The notes beneath the pieces are model-generated. The model made no database searches, had not been told where the DNA came from, and worked only from the letters and a program-made list of their open reading frames with translations. The translations under genes and the position numbers were made by a program. A stretch of 36,729 nt of DNA from Opitutia bacterium (GTDB lineage Bacteria > Verrucomicrobiota > Verrucomicrobiia > Opitutales > UBA953), in the NCBI GenBank assembly GCA_947373115.1, contig CANBWJ010000002.1:1-36729 (forward strand). Reading direction: 5' to 3'. The stretch's first letter is position 1; each line of letters starts with the position of its first letter. Positions 1-8,712 of the stretch are shown piece by piece.

Positions 1-501
1 TCGGGTTCGTGTGTGGCGATGATTAAGAAATTCTACCCCGACTTACTCAAAGACACCCCTCACGCCGCCGAGGCCAAAGAATTGGCACAACGGACTTTTG
101 AATTTTCGGAGTTTATTGTTCGTCAACTCGGAGTCACGGATATCGGGGCGACCTTAAATAAGAAAGTTACCTATCATGATGGCTGTCACGCCATGCGTGA
201 ATTGCGACTGAAGGAAGAGCCCCGGCAGTTGCTTCGTGCCGTACGCGGGTTGGAATTAATTGAAACCGAGGAATCCGAATCCTGCTGTGGTTTTGGTGGA
301 CTCTTCTCCGTTAAGTTCCCGATGATCTCGACGGCCATGGTGCAGGTTAAAGGCGGTGCCCTGGCCCGTACAGGTGCTGATTACGTTGTCTCCTCCGACC
401 CTTCCTGCTTATTGCAAATCGGTGGTTGGCTCACCCGCGAAGGTAAACCCATTCGCCCTATGCACATTGCCGAGGTCCTCGCCGAAGGACTCCCCCGCTA
501 A
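1..501 (+). CDS. lutA: L-lactate oxidation Fe-S subunit LutA, 5' end cut off
   Basis: This is the C-terminal 166 residues of a (Fe-S)-binding CCG-domain protein of the LutA/YkgE family. With LutB and LutC it forms the cytoplasmic iron-sulfur complex that oxidises L-lactate to pyruvate. The reading frame is open from base 1, where it reads SGSCVAM, the tail of the first cysteine-rich CCG motif, so the GTG at 13 is internal and not a start. The second CCG motif is complete: a YHDGCHAMRE segment near residue 60 and ESCCGFGGLFS near residue 95. LutA proteins are usually about 240 residues, so roughly 75 residues lie upstream of the window. The stop overlaps the lutB start by one base (TAATG), which indicates an operon. 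Family membership is secure; the substrate is inferred from the complete lutABC order. Confidence 0.93.
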   Translation, partial: SGSCVAMIKKFYPDLLKDTPHAAEAKELAQRTFEFSEFIVRQLGVTDIGATLNKKVTYHDGCHAMRELRLKEEPRQLLRAVRGLELIETEESESCCGFGGLFSVKFPMISTAMVQVKGGALARTGADYVVSSDPSCLLQIGGWLTREGKPIRPMHIAEVLAEGLPR

Positions 502-1892
502 TGTCTAACGCCAAAGAGATTTTCTTAAAGGAAGCCACCACGGCCGCAGCGGATGGTCCGCAACGCATTTTTATAAATAAGGCGCTCGGCGGTTATTACG
601 CTAACCGCGATATTCAGAAAGCCCGCTTTCGCGATTGGGAGCGTGCCCGCGATGCGGCTTCGCTCGCCAAATGGGAAGCGGTGAATGACCTGGCCAATAC
701 CCTCGAAACCTTTGTTACGAAATTTGAAAGCAATGGAGGGAAAGTGCACTGGGCGCGAGATGCCGAGGAAGCTCGACAAATCATGCTGCGACTCATCGCA
801 GCGGCCAATGCCAAAGCGGTGGTCAAATCGAAGTGCATGACGACGGAGGAGATTCACCTTAACGATGCGCTTGAGAAAGCGGGTTACAGCGTCGTCGAGA
901 GTGATCTCGGTGAATTCATTCAGCAATTGCGCGGCGAAGCACCCTATCACTTCGTGTTCCCATGCATGCATGTGAAGCGAGAAGAAATCAGCGCCCTCTT
1001 CACTAAACATTTAGGAACTGCCGCCACCAACAGCCCCGAGGAGCTCACGATGATTGCCCGTCGTCACCTCCGTCAACTTTACGTCGATGCCGATGTCGGT
1101 ATTACCGGGGCTAATTTTCTCGTCGCCGAGACCGGTCAAATTTCAATCACTGAAAATGAAGGTAACGCACGTCTGACTGCGGCGCTTCCCCGTATTCATA
1201 TTGCACTCTCAGGTATCGAAAAAGTCGTGAAGAAACTCGACGACCTTTCAGTGCTCTTGCCCATGTTAGCCACGGCGGGTGCGGGTCAGCCCATGACTTG
1301 TTATAATACACTTTATAGCGGGCCGCGTAAGCCAGGTGAATGCGATGGACCAGAAGAATTTCACTTAGTGCTTTTAGACAATGCGCGTACGCAATTGCTG
1401 GCCGACCCCGAACAGCGCGACTCCCTGCACTGCATCCGTTGCGGTGCCTGTCTGAATGTCTGTCCTATTTTTAAAAATATCGGAGGCCTCGCCTATGGTA
1501 CCACTTACCAGGGTCCGATTGGCTCGGTAATCACGCCTCACTTGCGCGGACTGAAGCAGTGGAATCACTTGTCAGGTGCCTCGAGCTTATGTGGTGCGTG
1601 CACGGATGCTTGCCCCGTGCGCATCGATTTGCACCACCACCTTTTGCACAATCGTCGCAACGCCAATCAAACCTCCCCAACGTTGTTTGATCGCCTCTTC
1701 CATCGCGGCTTTAATTTTGTTATTTCTCGTCCGCGTCTCTTCGCTTTGGGTGGTAGGGTATTTCGCTTCACCCTACCGGTATTAAAGAAAATCCCGCTCC
1801 CTTACCTCAGTGCTTGGTTGAAGACACGGGATCTACCATCCGCGCCCGCCCAATCGTTTCGCCAACAATGGAAGGACTCATCTCATGGCTAA
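501..1892 (+). CDS. lutB: L-lactate oxidation Fe-S subunit LutB
   Basis: LutB/YkgF-type protein of 463 residues, the usual length. It carries an N-terminal LUD domain (about residues 60-295), then two ferredoxin-like 4Fe-4S motifs: CIRCGACLNVCP (C311, C314, C317, C321) and CGACTDACP (C364, C367, C371). These clusters are expected to pass electrons from lactate oxidation. A short basic C-terminal tail follows. The ATG overlaps the lutA stop by one base, and the gene end overlaps the lutC start by eight bases, so the three subunits are translationally coupled. No cysteine expected for the clusters is missing. A related quinol- or formate-linked LUD protein is possible, but the lutA-lutB-lutC order makes lactate utilisation the best call. 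Confidence 0.95.
   Translation: MSNAKEIFLKEATTAAADGPQRIFINKALGGYYANRDIQKARFRDWERARDAASLAKWEAVNDLANTLETFVTKFESNGGKVHWARDAEEARQIMLRLIAAANAKAVVKSKCMTTEEIHLNDALEKAGYSVVESDLGEFIQQLRGEAPYHFVFPCMHVKREEISALFTKHLGTAATNSPEELTMIARRHLRQLYVDADVGITGANFLVAETGQISITENEGNARLTAALPRIHIALSGIEKVVKKLDDLSVLLPMLATAGAGQPMTCYNTLYSGPRKPGECDGPEEFHLVLLDNARTQLLADPEQRDSLHCIRCGACLNVCPIFKNIGGLAYGTTYQGPIGSVITPHLRGLKQWNHLSGASSLCGACTDACPVRIDLHHHLLHNRRNANQTSPTLFDRLFHRGFNFVISRPRLFALGGRVFRFTLPVLKKIPLPYLSAWLKTRDLPSAPAQSFRQQWKDSSHG
1870..1876 (+). promoter_or_regulatory. Shine-Dalgarno site for lutC
   Basis: The sequence GGAAGGA lies inside the end of lutB, eight bases before the lutC ATG at 1885. It is one of the few clear ribosome binding sites in the window and supports that ATG as the start. 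Many operon-leading genes here have no comparable site. Confidence 0.6.
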
Positions 1893-2565
1893 TGCTCGAT
1901 CTGAAATTTTGAGTCGTATTCGCGAGGCTCTTAAAGTGGTCGCGCCTAAGCCACATTTTAAGTCTGAACCGCACGGTAATTCGGCAGCCCAGAATGCCAA
2001 GCCGTGGTTGCCCGATGGCGGAGCAACGATGACGGCTCGCCTGGATTTACTCACCGAAAACCTTGCGAAACTTAAAGCGAACCTCATTCGGGTTCCCGAT
2101 GCGACTGCGGCTCAACAAGCGCTCCAAAGCATTGCCCAAGCTAAGCATTGGAAAAAAGTCGCTTACCATTCACACCCTTTGGTGGCGCCTGCGGTGGAGG
2201 CCTTACTTTGCGAAAAATGGGAAGTCACTTCCTCATTTGATAAACAAAAACTGGAGGCTTGTGACGCAGGTGTCACTTCGTGTGAAGCCATCGTCGCACA
2301 ACTCGGTTCCATTTTAGTTTCCAGCGTCTCATCGGGTGGCCGTTCGCTCTCTATTTTGCCTCATGTTCACGTGGTGATTGCGACGGTCGACCAGGTGACG
2401 GCTGACCTGGAGGGCTGCTTTAGTGACATGCTGGCACGTCACGGTCAAAAGCTCCCCAGTATGCTTTCCTTCATCACTGGCCCCAGCCGCACGGGTGATA
2501 TCGAGCGCATTCTTGTTTTAGGTGCCCACGGACCCAAAGAGCTGTACGTTATTTTGGTTGGTTAG
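1885..2565 (+). CDS. lutC: L-lactate utilisation LUD-domain protein LutC
   Basis: LutC/YkgG family protein of 226 residues consisting of one LUD domain, the third component of the L-lactate oxidation complex. Supporting features are a helical N-terminus starting MANARSEILSRIREAL, a conserved central stretch reading SSVSSGGRSLSILPHVHV near residue 145, and the family-typical C-terminal GAHGPKELYVILV. It overlaps lutB by eight bases and has a good ribosome binding site, so it is the last gene of lutABC. After the stop there is a 112-base gap with only a weak hairpin. No transporter (lctP) or regulator (lutR) is visible downstream; either could lie upstream of the window. Confidence 0.94.
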   Translation: MANARSEILSRIREALKVVAPKPHFKSEPHGNSAAQNAKPWLPDGGATMTARLDLLTENLAKLKANLIRVPDATAAQQALQSIAQAKHWKKVAYHSHPLVAPAVEALLCEKWEVTSSFDKQKLEACDAGVTSCEAIVAQLGSILVSSVSSGGRSLSILPHVHVVIATVDQVTADLEGCFSDMLARHGQKLPSMLSFITGPSRTGDIERILVLGAHGPKELYVILVG

Positions 2566-2590
2566 AATATTATCTTATGAGTCCGTGAAG

Positions 2591-2607
2591 TCAGGTTTTT
2601 GGCCTGA
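2591..2607 (+). other. Weak hairpin after lutC
   Basis: TCAGG and CCTGA form a five-base-pair stem around a seven-base loop, 26 bases after the lutC stop. There is no following T-run, so it is not a convincing intrinsic terminator. The rest of the 2566-2677 gap shows only a TACAAT box at 2655-2660, which could be a -10 element for the next gene. Confidence 0.25.
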
Positions 2608-2677
2608 AATCATTGGGTAGAATCTTGTTTGGGATTCGCAGAATAAGTCTACCTTACAATTATTTTACGATGAGGCA

Positions 2678-4492
2678 TTGACTCTGGCCGAGCATGCCTC
2701 AATCCCAACCTTTCGCATGCAGAATTTCGCGAGTCAGTGCCTGGATCAGACCAAGGCCCTTCTTAAACTTAATCTCGGTTCCATCGCCCCCGATGGTACT
2801 GTCATCCCCGTTGCCGGTGAGGTCTCACGTGCCGATGAACCGGGCCACGTTGCCCTTGCCTTCGGTGAGTACTTTCGTGCCACGGGTGAGCTCACCCTGG
2901 AACGTCAAAACATTCCCGAAATTGTCGCCCGTACCATCACCGCTCAGGTTCGTCTCTCGAAGGGCTCCGATAATGGTATGGCTTTTGCTTGCCTTGGCCT
3001 GCTGGCTTTCGGTCCCACGCGCGAGCGTAATGCCGTCTGGGCGATCCTCGATGAGGACACTCGTAAGTTAATCGACGAACGCCTCGCCGTTACGCTCGAC
3101 CACCACGACCACGTGCAGGCCTTTGACATCGCTAAGGCGGTGTGTCGTGCCTCTTTCGGCCTCAGTAAAAAAGATGAGACGGGCATGTTGTTGGACCGTT
3201 TTATCGAGCGACTCACCGCGGCTTCCACGGGTGGTTTTCATGACGATGCATCAAAGGCAGCCCATGCCGACAATTTAGGCGGTGCATTTGATCTCTACGG
3301 CATCGTTTCACTTATCTTTATTCGTCAGGCCTTGCAGTTGCATGCGAATGTTCAGCTGCGTGATTCTAAGTTACCTAAACTTCGTACCATTGCCGAAAAA
3401 TACCTGCGTATCATTCTCGAAACGGTGCGGGAAGATGGTTTGGGCTGGTCGTACGGACGTGGCATTGGTGCCTACGGTCAGATGCACTGCATTACCCTCC
3501 TTCTCCAAGCCCTGCGCGATCGCTGGATTGCCTCGGACAAGGAACCTCAAGCCCGTGATTTAATCCGTCGACTGTATGCTAATTTCTTTACGACGTTCTT
3601 CGATATGGAGCACGGCGTGATTATCGTACGTGATGCGGAGCGTGACACCATTCCGGGTCACACTACGCGCATGGCTAATTTTGATGCGGCACGCTACCTC
3701 TCCCAGTGGTCACGCTTAGCTAAGACCGCGGGTGGCAGCATGGAAATTCATCGTCCGACCCAGAAGAATGCGATGTGCCGACTGTACTCGTTTGATAAGA
3801 ATCTTAAAAAAGAACAAGGCCTCTTGGCCTTCAGCGATCCGAACTCAGGTTTACATATTTTGATTCCAGTCGTTTCGGGCGGTATGCATAAGTTTTCTGA
3901 TTCGCTGGCGTTCCCACACATGCCGGGCGTCTTTGATTGGCCGGCCAATTCTTACACGTCACCGTTTATTCCTGAATACACGATCGGTGAGAAAGTATTC
4001 ACTCCCTCTTTCTACGGTAAAAACTTACAGGTCGTGATGGGCACCAAGGCAGGTACTTACCATTTTCGCTACGATCAACCTGAGCTTATTGATACGCAGG
4101 AAAAAATGAGCAACGGCATCGGTGCCCTGAAGGTGGACTGGGAGCTGTCGGGCGGTCGCATCGTGGGACGCTTCACTTTAACCCCGAAGGCCAACGTGGT
4201 CCTCAATAATTTCCGTTTGGTTTTACCGATTGCGACGACGCACAGTCGTATGACCCCGGGCAATGCCATTACCATGGGACAGGAGTCGCACCGCGCCGAA
4301 GTTTTACGTGACGATTTCCATGCCGAATGGCTCGAAACCAAGGTCGTATCAGAAGATAGTAAGCACCGCACGATTTGGGGCAAAGTACATTTCTATCAAG
4401 TACTCGAACGCAATAAGGCCATGAACTTGCGGGCAGGCACCAGTTACAGTTTCGAGATTGCCTACCAGCCCGACATTCAGCGCCTGAGCTAA
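2678..4492 (+). CDS. Unrecognised 604-residue protein, possible alpha-toroid plus beta-sandwich
   Basis: I do not recognise a named family. The first ~350 residues look all-helical, with a conserved-looking segment at about 252-270 (E252, D253, G254, W257, S258, Y259, G260, R261, G262, then GAYGQMH). The last ~230 residues look beta-rich with alternating hydrophobic stretches. A helical half followed by a beta half recalls (alpha/alpha) toroid polysaccharide lyases and glycoside hydrolases, or DUF2264-like proteins; this is only a shape argument. There is no signal peptide or membrane segment, so it is probably cytoplasmic. The first in-frame start after the upstream stop is TTG at 2678, with GAGG only two bases before it; ATG 2717 is an alternative without a ribosome site. 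It follows lutC by 112 bases and precedes metG by 68. Function unknown. Confidence 0.72.
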   Translation: MTLAEHASIPTFRMQNFASQCLDQTKALLKLNLGSIAPDGTVIPVAGEVSRADEPGHVALAFGEYFRATGELTLERQNIPEIVARTITAQVRLSKGSDNGMAFACLGLLAFGPTRERNAVWAILDEDTRKLIDERLAVTLDHHDHVQAFDIAKAVCRASFGLSKKDETGMLLDRFIERLTAASTGGFHDDASKAAHADNLGGAFDLYGIVSLIFIRQALQLHANVQLRDSKLPKLRTIAEKYLRIILETVREDGLGWSYGRGIGAYGQMHCITLLLQALRDRWIASDKEPQARDLIRRLYANFFTTFFDMEHGVIIVRDAERDTIPGHTTRMANFDAARYLSQWSRLAKTAGGSMEIHRPTQKNAMCRLYSFDKNLKKEQGLLAFSDPNSGLHILIPVVSGGMHKFSDSLAFPHMPGVFDWPANSYTSPFIPEYTIGEKVFTPSFYGKNLQVVMGTKAGTYHFRYDQPELIDTQEKMSNGIGALKVDWELSGGRIVGRFTLTPKANVVLNNFRLVLPIATTHSRMTPGNAITMGQESHRAEVLRDDFHAEWLETKVVSEDSKHRTIWGKVHFYQVLERNKAMNLRAGTSYSFEIAYQPDIQRLS

Positions 4493-4560
4493 TTCTCCAG
4501 GTTTAAGTCGGCTTCGGTGTTGTCCTTTGCCTGAGTGTTCCTTAGGTATCGAGCTCCAGT

Positions 4561-6102
4561 ATGCCACGTCCGTTTTACATCACGACCGCGATTGACTACG
4601 CCAATGGTGCCCCGCACCTCGGTCACGCTTACGAAAAAGTTTTGGCCGATGTGATTGCACGTTACCAGCGCTTACAGGGTCGGTCCGTTCACTTCCTCAC
4701 GGGCTTAGATGAACATGGCCAAAAGGTTCAGCAGACCGCCTTGAAACGTCAGATCGAGCCCCAGGTTTTCGTGGATGAAATCGCTGTCACTTTCCAAGAG
4801 ATGCTGCGCAACCTCCAGATCTCTAATGATGATTACATTCGCACCACCGAACCTCGCCACAAGACGGTCGTCCAAGACTTCCTGCAAAGACTTTTTAATC
4901 AAGGTTTGATCTACAAAGGACAGAAGACGGATTGGTATTCGACGCGTCAGGAGCAATTTTTAACCGACAAAGACCGCGACGAAAACGGCAACTGGCCGGA
5001 AATCTTTGGTGAAGTCACACAGACCACCGAAGAGAATTATTATTTCAAACTTTCCCAGTTCCAGCCTTGGCTCATCGAGCACATTCAGTCGCACCCTGAT
5101 TTTATTAATCCGCGGTTCCGCCAAAAACAGGTCCTCGAGTTCTTGAAGGAGCCGATGAATGACCTCTGTATTTCCCGTCCTAAGTCTCGCCTCACTTGGG
5201 GAATCGAACTCCCGTTTGACCACAATTTCGTGACGTACGTTTGGTTTGATGCCCTCACGAATTATTATTCAGCGGTGGCCGCTAAGGGTCTGTGGCCGGC
5301 AGACATCCACGTTATTGGTAAAGATATTCTATCTCCCCCGCACGCCGTCTATTGGCCCTGCATGCTTAAGGCTTTGAATATCGAGCCACCCAAGCAGTTG
5401 CTGGTGCATGGTTGGTGGACGATTAATGCTCAGAAAGCCTCGAAGAGTACGGGTAATGCCTCCGAGACCCTCAGCCTTGTGCAGTCGCACGGTGCGGATG
5501 CGTTCCGATTCTACCTCTGTCGCGACATGGTTGTCGGACAAGATGCCGACTTCTCGGTCAAAACCTTCGGCGAACGTTATAAGTCCGAATTAAGTAATAA
5601 CCTCGGTAATTTAGTGAATCGCCTGCTGAACATGGTCGGTCGGAGTTACGCTGGCATCATCCCCTCGCCTGCCGCGGATGAAGAGTTGGAGAAATCGCTT
5701 AAAGACCTGTGGGTGATTACAGAGCGCAAGGTCCTCGCCGCCTTTGAAGAATCTCAAATCAGTCACGCCCTTGAAGCACTCTGGGTTTTCATCAGCGCCA
5801 TGAACGCGTACATTGATACGCGTGCCCCTTGGAAATTAGCGAAGTCAACGGAAGCTGCGGACCGAGCCAAGTTGGATTCATGCTTAGCCACGGTAGCCGA
5901 AGGCCTGCGCCTCGTGGCAACCGTACTCACGCCCATTATGCCGAGCACCTGTGAAAAACTTTTACAGAATATCGGGGCCAACCCCGTGCAGCGCTTCGCC
6001 GGTCAACTCACATGGTCCAATATCTGCGTGGGTCGAAAGGTCTCCGAAAGTTGCATATTGTTCCCAAGAATCGAGCCCAAGCCTGAGGAAACACCGGCTT
6101 AA
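4561..6102 (+). CDS. metG: Methionyl-tRNA synthetase, short zinc-less form
   Basis: Class I methionyl-tRNA synthetase, which charges tRNA-Met in the cytoplasm. The HIGH signature is HLGH at residues 19-22, and the KMSKS loop reads KASKS at 292-296. The helical anticodon-binding domain occupies about residues 370-510. The connective region reads DWYSTRQEQFL where many homologues have zinc-binding cysteine pairs, so this is the zinc-free subtype. At 513 residues it also lacks the C-terminal tRNA-binding domain seen in the longer enzymes. ATG 4561 is the natural start because the catalytic fold begins at once (PRPFYITTAIDY). The menF gene starts nine bases after its stop, which suggests co-transcription. 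Confidence 0.96.
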   Translation: MPRPFYITTAIDYANGAPHLGHAYEKVLADVIARYQRLQGRSVHFLTGLDEHGQKVQQTALKRQIEPQVFVDEIAVTFQEMLRNLQISNDDYIRTTEPRHKTVVQDFLQRLFNQGLIYKGQKTDWYSTRQEQFLTDKDRDENGNWPEIFGEVTQTTEENYYFKLSQFQPWLIEHIQSHPDFINPRFRQKQVLEFLKEPMNDLCISRPKSRLTWGIELPFDHNFVTYVWFDALTNYYSAVAAKGLWPADIHVIGKDILSPPHAVYWPCMLKALNIEPPKQLLVHGWWTINAQKASKSTGNASETLSLVQSHGADAFRFYLCRDMVVGQDADFSVKTFGERYKSELSNNLGNLVNRLLNMVGRSYAGIIPSPAADEELEKSLKDLWVITERKVLAAFEESQISHALEALWVFISAMNAYIDTRAPWKLAKSTEAADRAKLDSCLATVAEGLRLVATVLTPIMPSTCEKLLQNIGANPVQRFAGQLTWSNICVGRKVSESCILFPRIEPKPEETPA

Positions 6103-6111
6103 ATTTTCGTC

Positions 6112-7452
6112 GTGGACTTACTGACACACAGTGAAATCAGGGACGCCCTCACTCAGGCGATTTCGCTTCGCCCGGACTGTCAGTACGTTTCCTATCAGTT
6201 TAATGTACCTGCCCTCGATCCGTTGGCCGTACTCGAGACGTTGAATGTCGGTGCACCGCGTGGCTACTTTGAAACCCCGTCGCGTCGCCGGGCACACGCC
6301 GCCGGAAATCCACTGGTCGAATGGAAAGGCATCGGCCCCGAACGCTTCAACGCTGCCGACGCCTGGCTCAAGAAATTATTCACCGCAGTGGTTTCCCTCG
6401 GGGCGACGCCGCGCGTCATCGCTACTTTTCCTTTTTATGCTGGCGAGGCTCAGGTTGGCATGCCTTCGCATTTGTTCTTACCATCGTGGCAAATCATCAC
6501 TGAGGAAGGGGTGACTAGTGTCATTCTTGTAGAGAAGAATGATGCGAGCGTGATTGAACGTCTCGTGCAGCGCGCGGAACCATTTAAACAATTCTCCTAC
6601 CATCACTCCAAAACGAATCATCACTCTGCCGTTCCCACGGTGCTGAGTGAAGTCGGTGGCGGCTGGTTTCCTTCCGCCGTCACTCGTGCGACCGAACTCA
6701 TTAAGGACGGTTCCTTTGAAAAGATTGTTTTGTCACGTGCCTTCGATTGGCGACGTGCCACGCCGTTTAATACCTACGCCAGTCTGCACCGTCTCCGTCA
6801 GGCCAACCCCAGTTGTCACACCTTCTTAGTCGATGAACCTGATGGTGCATTGGTCGGTGCCACGCCTGAAACATTGCTCTCGCTCTTTAATGGCGAAGTC
6901 CGTTCCGAAGCCGTCGCGGGTACAACCCGCCGGGGCGAATCTGCCTCCGAAGACGCCAGCTTAGCAGAAGCCTTGCTTGCCAGTGACAAGGACCGTCGCG
7001 AACACGAGGCCGTTTCGGCTTCGATTTTACGACGACTCCGGATGGTCGGCGTGCTCGCCGCCACCTCACGCCCCCCTGAGCTCCTGCGCCTCGGCAATGT
7101 CATGCACATCCGTACTCCGATTGTTGGGACGATGCCCGCAGACCAGCGCTTCTTAACGATTGCGGGCGAGCTCCACCCTACCCCAGCAGTCGGTGGTAAG
7201 CCGCGCGACCTCGCCCTGCCCTTCATTCCTGGCTTCGAGCCGCATGCCCGCGGACTCTACACGGGTGCGGTCGGTTGGATTAACCTCGATAGTCAATCGG
7301 GTAAACTCTTCGTCGCCCTCCGCTGCGCACGTATCCAAGGAAATTTCGCACGCGCTTTTGCGGGTGCCGGAATTGTGGCCGGATCTGATCCTACCGCGGA
7401 AACCGTCGAGACGGAAATGAAACTCCGTACGATTCTAGAGGCCTTGGTTTGA
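6112..7452 (+). CDS. menF: Isochorismate synthase (menaquinone pathway)
   Basis: Chorismate-binding family enzyme of 446 residues. It most likely converts chorismate to isochorismate, the first committed step of menaquinone synthesis. The catalytic C-terminal domain (about 190-446) contains LSRAFDW, AGTTRRGES, GNVMHIRTPI, LHPTPAVGG and GAGIVAGSDP, typical of the MenF/EntC/DhbC branch. An EntC-type enzyme for a siderophore is the alternative; there are no siderophore genes nearby, but no other men genes either. The start is GTG 6112, nine bases after metG, with no clear ribosome site. A TTAAAT box ends eight bases before the start. The stop overlaps the dtd start (TGATG). Confidence 0.9.
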   Translation: MDLLTHSEIRDALTQAISLRPDCQYVSYQFNVPALDPLAVLETLNVGAPRGYFETPSRRRAHAAGNPLVEWKGIGPERFNAADAWLKKLFTAVVSLGATPRVIATFPFYAGEAQVGMPSHLFLPSWQIITEEGVTSVILVEKNDASVIERLVQRAEPFKQFSYHHSKTNHHSAVPTVLSEVGGGWFPSAVTRATELIKDGSFEKIVLSRAFDWRRATPFNTYASLHRLRQANPSCHTFLVDEPDGALVGATPETLLSLFNGEVRSEAVAGTTRRGESASEDASLAEALLASDKDRREHEAVSASILRRLRMVGVLAATSRPPELLRLGNVMHIRTPIVGTMPADQRFLTIAGELHPTPAVGGKPRDLALPFIPGFEPHARGLYTGAVGWINLDSQSGKLFVALRCARIQGNFARAFAGAGIVAGSDPTAETVETEMKLRTILEALV

Positions 7453-7886
7453 TGAAAATCGTCCTGCAGCGGGTCACCTCTGCCTCTGTGCAGGTCGAGC
7501 AAAATACGGTCGGACAAATCCAAGCAGGCTACCTCTTATTAGTGGGCATTGGCTCCGAAGATACAAATGCCACGGTCAAATGCGCCGCCGATAATATTTT
7601 AAAATTACGACTGATGTCCGACGCTCAGGGTAAAATGGGGGTCAACCTCCGCGACCATGGCGGCGATATTTTAGCCGTTAGTCAATTTACGCTCTATGCC
7701 GATTTCAGTAAGGGAAATCGGCCTTCTTTTCATCAGGCGGCTGCGCCCGAAGTGGCACGCCCGCTGTTTGCCAAATTTGTGCATGAGCTAGAAAAAGGCC
7801 TAGGCAAAAAGGTGGCACAGGGCGTCTTTGGCGCCGATATGAAAGTGTCGTTGTGCAATGATGGCCCCGTCACGATTGTTCTCTAG
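7452..7886 (+). CDS. dtd: D-aminoacyl-tRNA deacylase
   Basis: Dtd hydrolyses D-amino acids mischarged onto tRNA, a proofreading role in the cytoplasm. The 144-residue protein has the family length and opens with the canonical MKIVLQRVTSASV. The catalytic-face motif SQFTLYAD sits at residues 77-84, with S77-Q78-F79-T80 numbered as in E. coli. The C-terminal Gly-Pro motif appears in NDGPVTIVL. A TTG three bases upstream also keeps the frame, but ATG 7452 gives the conserved N-terminus and overlaps the menF stop by one base, which signals translational coupling. AGAGG about nine bases before the ATG may serve as ribosome site. Together with metG upstream it links tRNA charging and its quality control in one operon. 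Confidence 0.96.
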   Translation: MKIVLQRVTSASVQVEQNTVGQIQAGYLLLVGIGSEDTNATVKCAADNILKLRLMSDAQGKMGVNLRDHGGDILAVSQFTLYADFSKGNRPSFHQAAAPEVARPLFAKFVHELEKGLGKKVAQGVFGADMKVSLCNDGPVTIVL

Positions 7887-7913
7887 GGCTCAAAGTCTAC
7901 CGTAGGATTTTCT

Positions 7914-7943
7914 TTGCCTCGCAGAGAATTTCCGCCGTTTAAT
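7914..7943 (+). promoter_or_regulatory. Putative hisF promoter
   Basis: TTGCCT (7914-7919) and TTTAAT (7938-7943) are separated by 18 bases in the dtd-hisF gap. Transcription would start at about 7950-7953, only a few bases before the hisF ATG at 7954, leaving no room for a ribosome binding site. Predicted from consensus only. Confidence 0.4.
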
Positions 7944-7953
7944 TCACCCGCTC

Positions 7954-8712
7954 ATGCTCTCCATTCGCATCATTCCCTGTCTCGATGTCCATGCCGGACG
8001 CGTCGTTAAGGGCGTGAAGTTTCAAGAGTTGCGCGATGCCGGAGACCCCGTCGCCGTAGCGGCTGCCTACGAAACCCAGGGAGCCGATGAATTAGTGTTC
8101 CTCGATATCACCGCTTCCAGTGATAATCGTAAAACGATGGTCGACGTAGTGGAGCGCACGGCTGACCAAATCTTCATGCCGCTGACGGTTGGTGGCGGCC
8201 TACGCTCAATTGACGACATTCGCATCATGCTCAACGCCGGTGCGGATAAAATCTCACTTAATACTTCGGCGGTACAGGAGCCTGAATTGATTCTTAATTC
8301 CTCTCGCAAGTTTGGCAGCCAATGCATTGTGGTTGCGATCGACGCCAAGAAAGTCGGGCCTGAAAAGTGGGAAGTTTTTACCCATGGTGGCCGCAATCCT
8401 ACTGGCCTCGACGTTGTCACCTGGGCCCAACGGGTTCACCAACTAGGTGCCGGTGAGATTCTCCTGACCAGTATGGATCGGGATGGAATGGCCGATGGTT
8501 ACGATGTTGAGCTCTGTCGTCGGGTTTCTGATGCCGTGGAAGTCCCTGTCATCGCTTCTGGTGGAGCGGGTAACCTCGATCACCTTGTTAAGGTCATTAA
8601 GCAAGGCGGCGCGAGTGCTGTTTTAGCGGCGAGTATTTTCCACTTTGGGACCTACACGGTGCGTCAGGCTAAGGAATACCTTCAGCAACAAGGCATCGCC
8701 GTTAGGCTCTAG
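7954..8712 (+). CDS. hisF: Imidazole glycerol phosphate synthase cyclase subunit HisF
   Basis: HisF is a TIM barrel that uses ammonia from HisH to convert PRFAR into imidazole glycerol phosphate and AICAR in histidine synthesis. The 252-residue length is typical. The two catalytic aspartates are visible: D11 in [14 protein letters not shown] and the one in [10 protein letters not shown] near residue 130. Phosphate-binding loops read VGGGLRS and ASGGAGN. It stands alone here with no hisH or hisA beside it; hisC is about 6 kb away, so the his genes are dispersed. Its 3' end overlaps the convergent CNNM-type gene by 11 bases. Confidence 0.97.
   Translation: MLSIRIIPCLDVHAGRVVKGVKFQELRDAGDPVAVAAAYETQGADELVFLDITASSDNRKTMVDVVERTADQIFMPLTVGGGLRSIDDIRIMLNAGADKISLNTSAVQEPELILNSSRKFGSQCIVVAIDAKKVGPEKWEVFTHGGRNPTGLDVVTWAQRVHQLGAGEILLTSMDRDGMADGYDVELCRRVSDAVEVPVIASGGAGNLDHLVKVIKQGGASAVLAASIFHFGTYTVRQAKEYLQQQGIAVRL

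Noticed and set aside
525-1010. Long minus-strand open frame opposite lutB
   Set aside because: It is antisense to a well-supported gene with clear cluster motifs, and its translation matches no family I know.
2591-2607. Intrinsic terminator after lutABC
   Set aside because: The stem is only five pairs and no T-run follows.
6816-7226. 136-codon minus-strand frame opposite menF
   Set aside because: Arg/Ser-rich translation typical of a shadow frame; menF motifs occupy the same bases.
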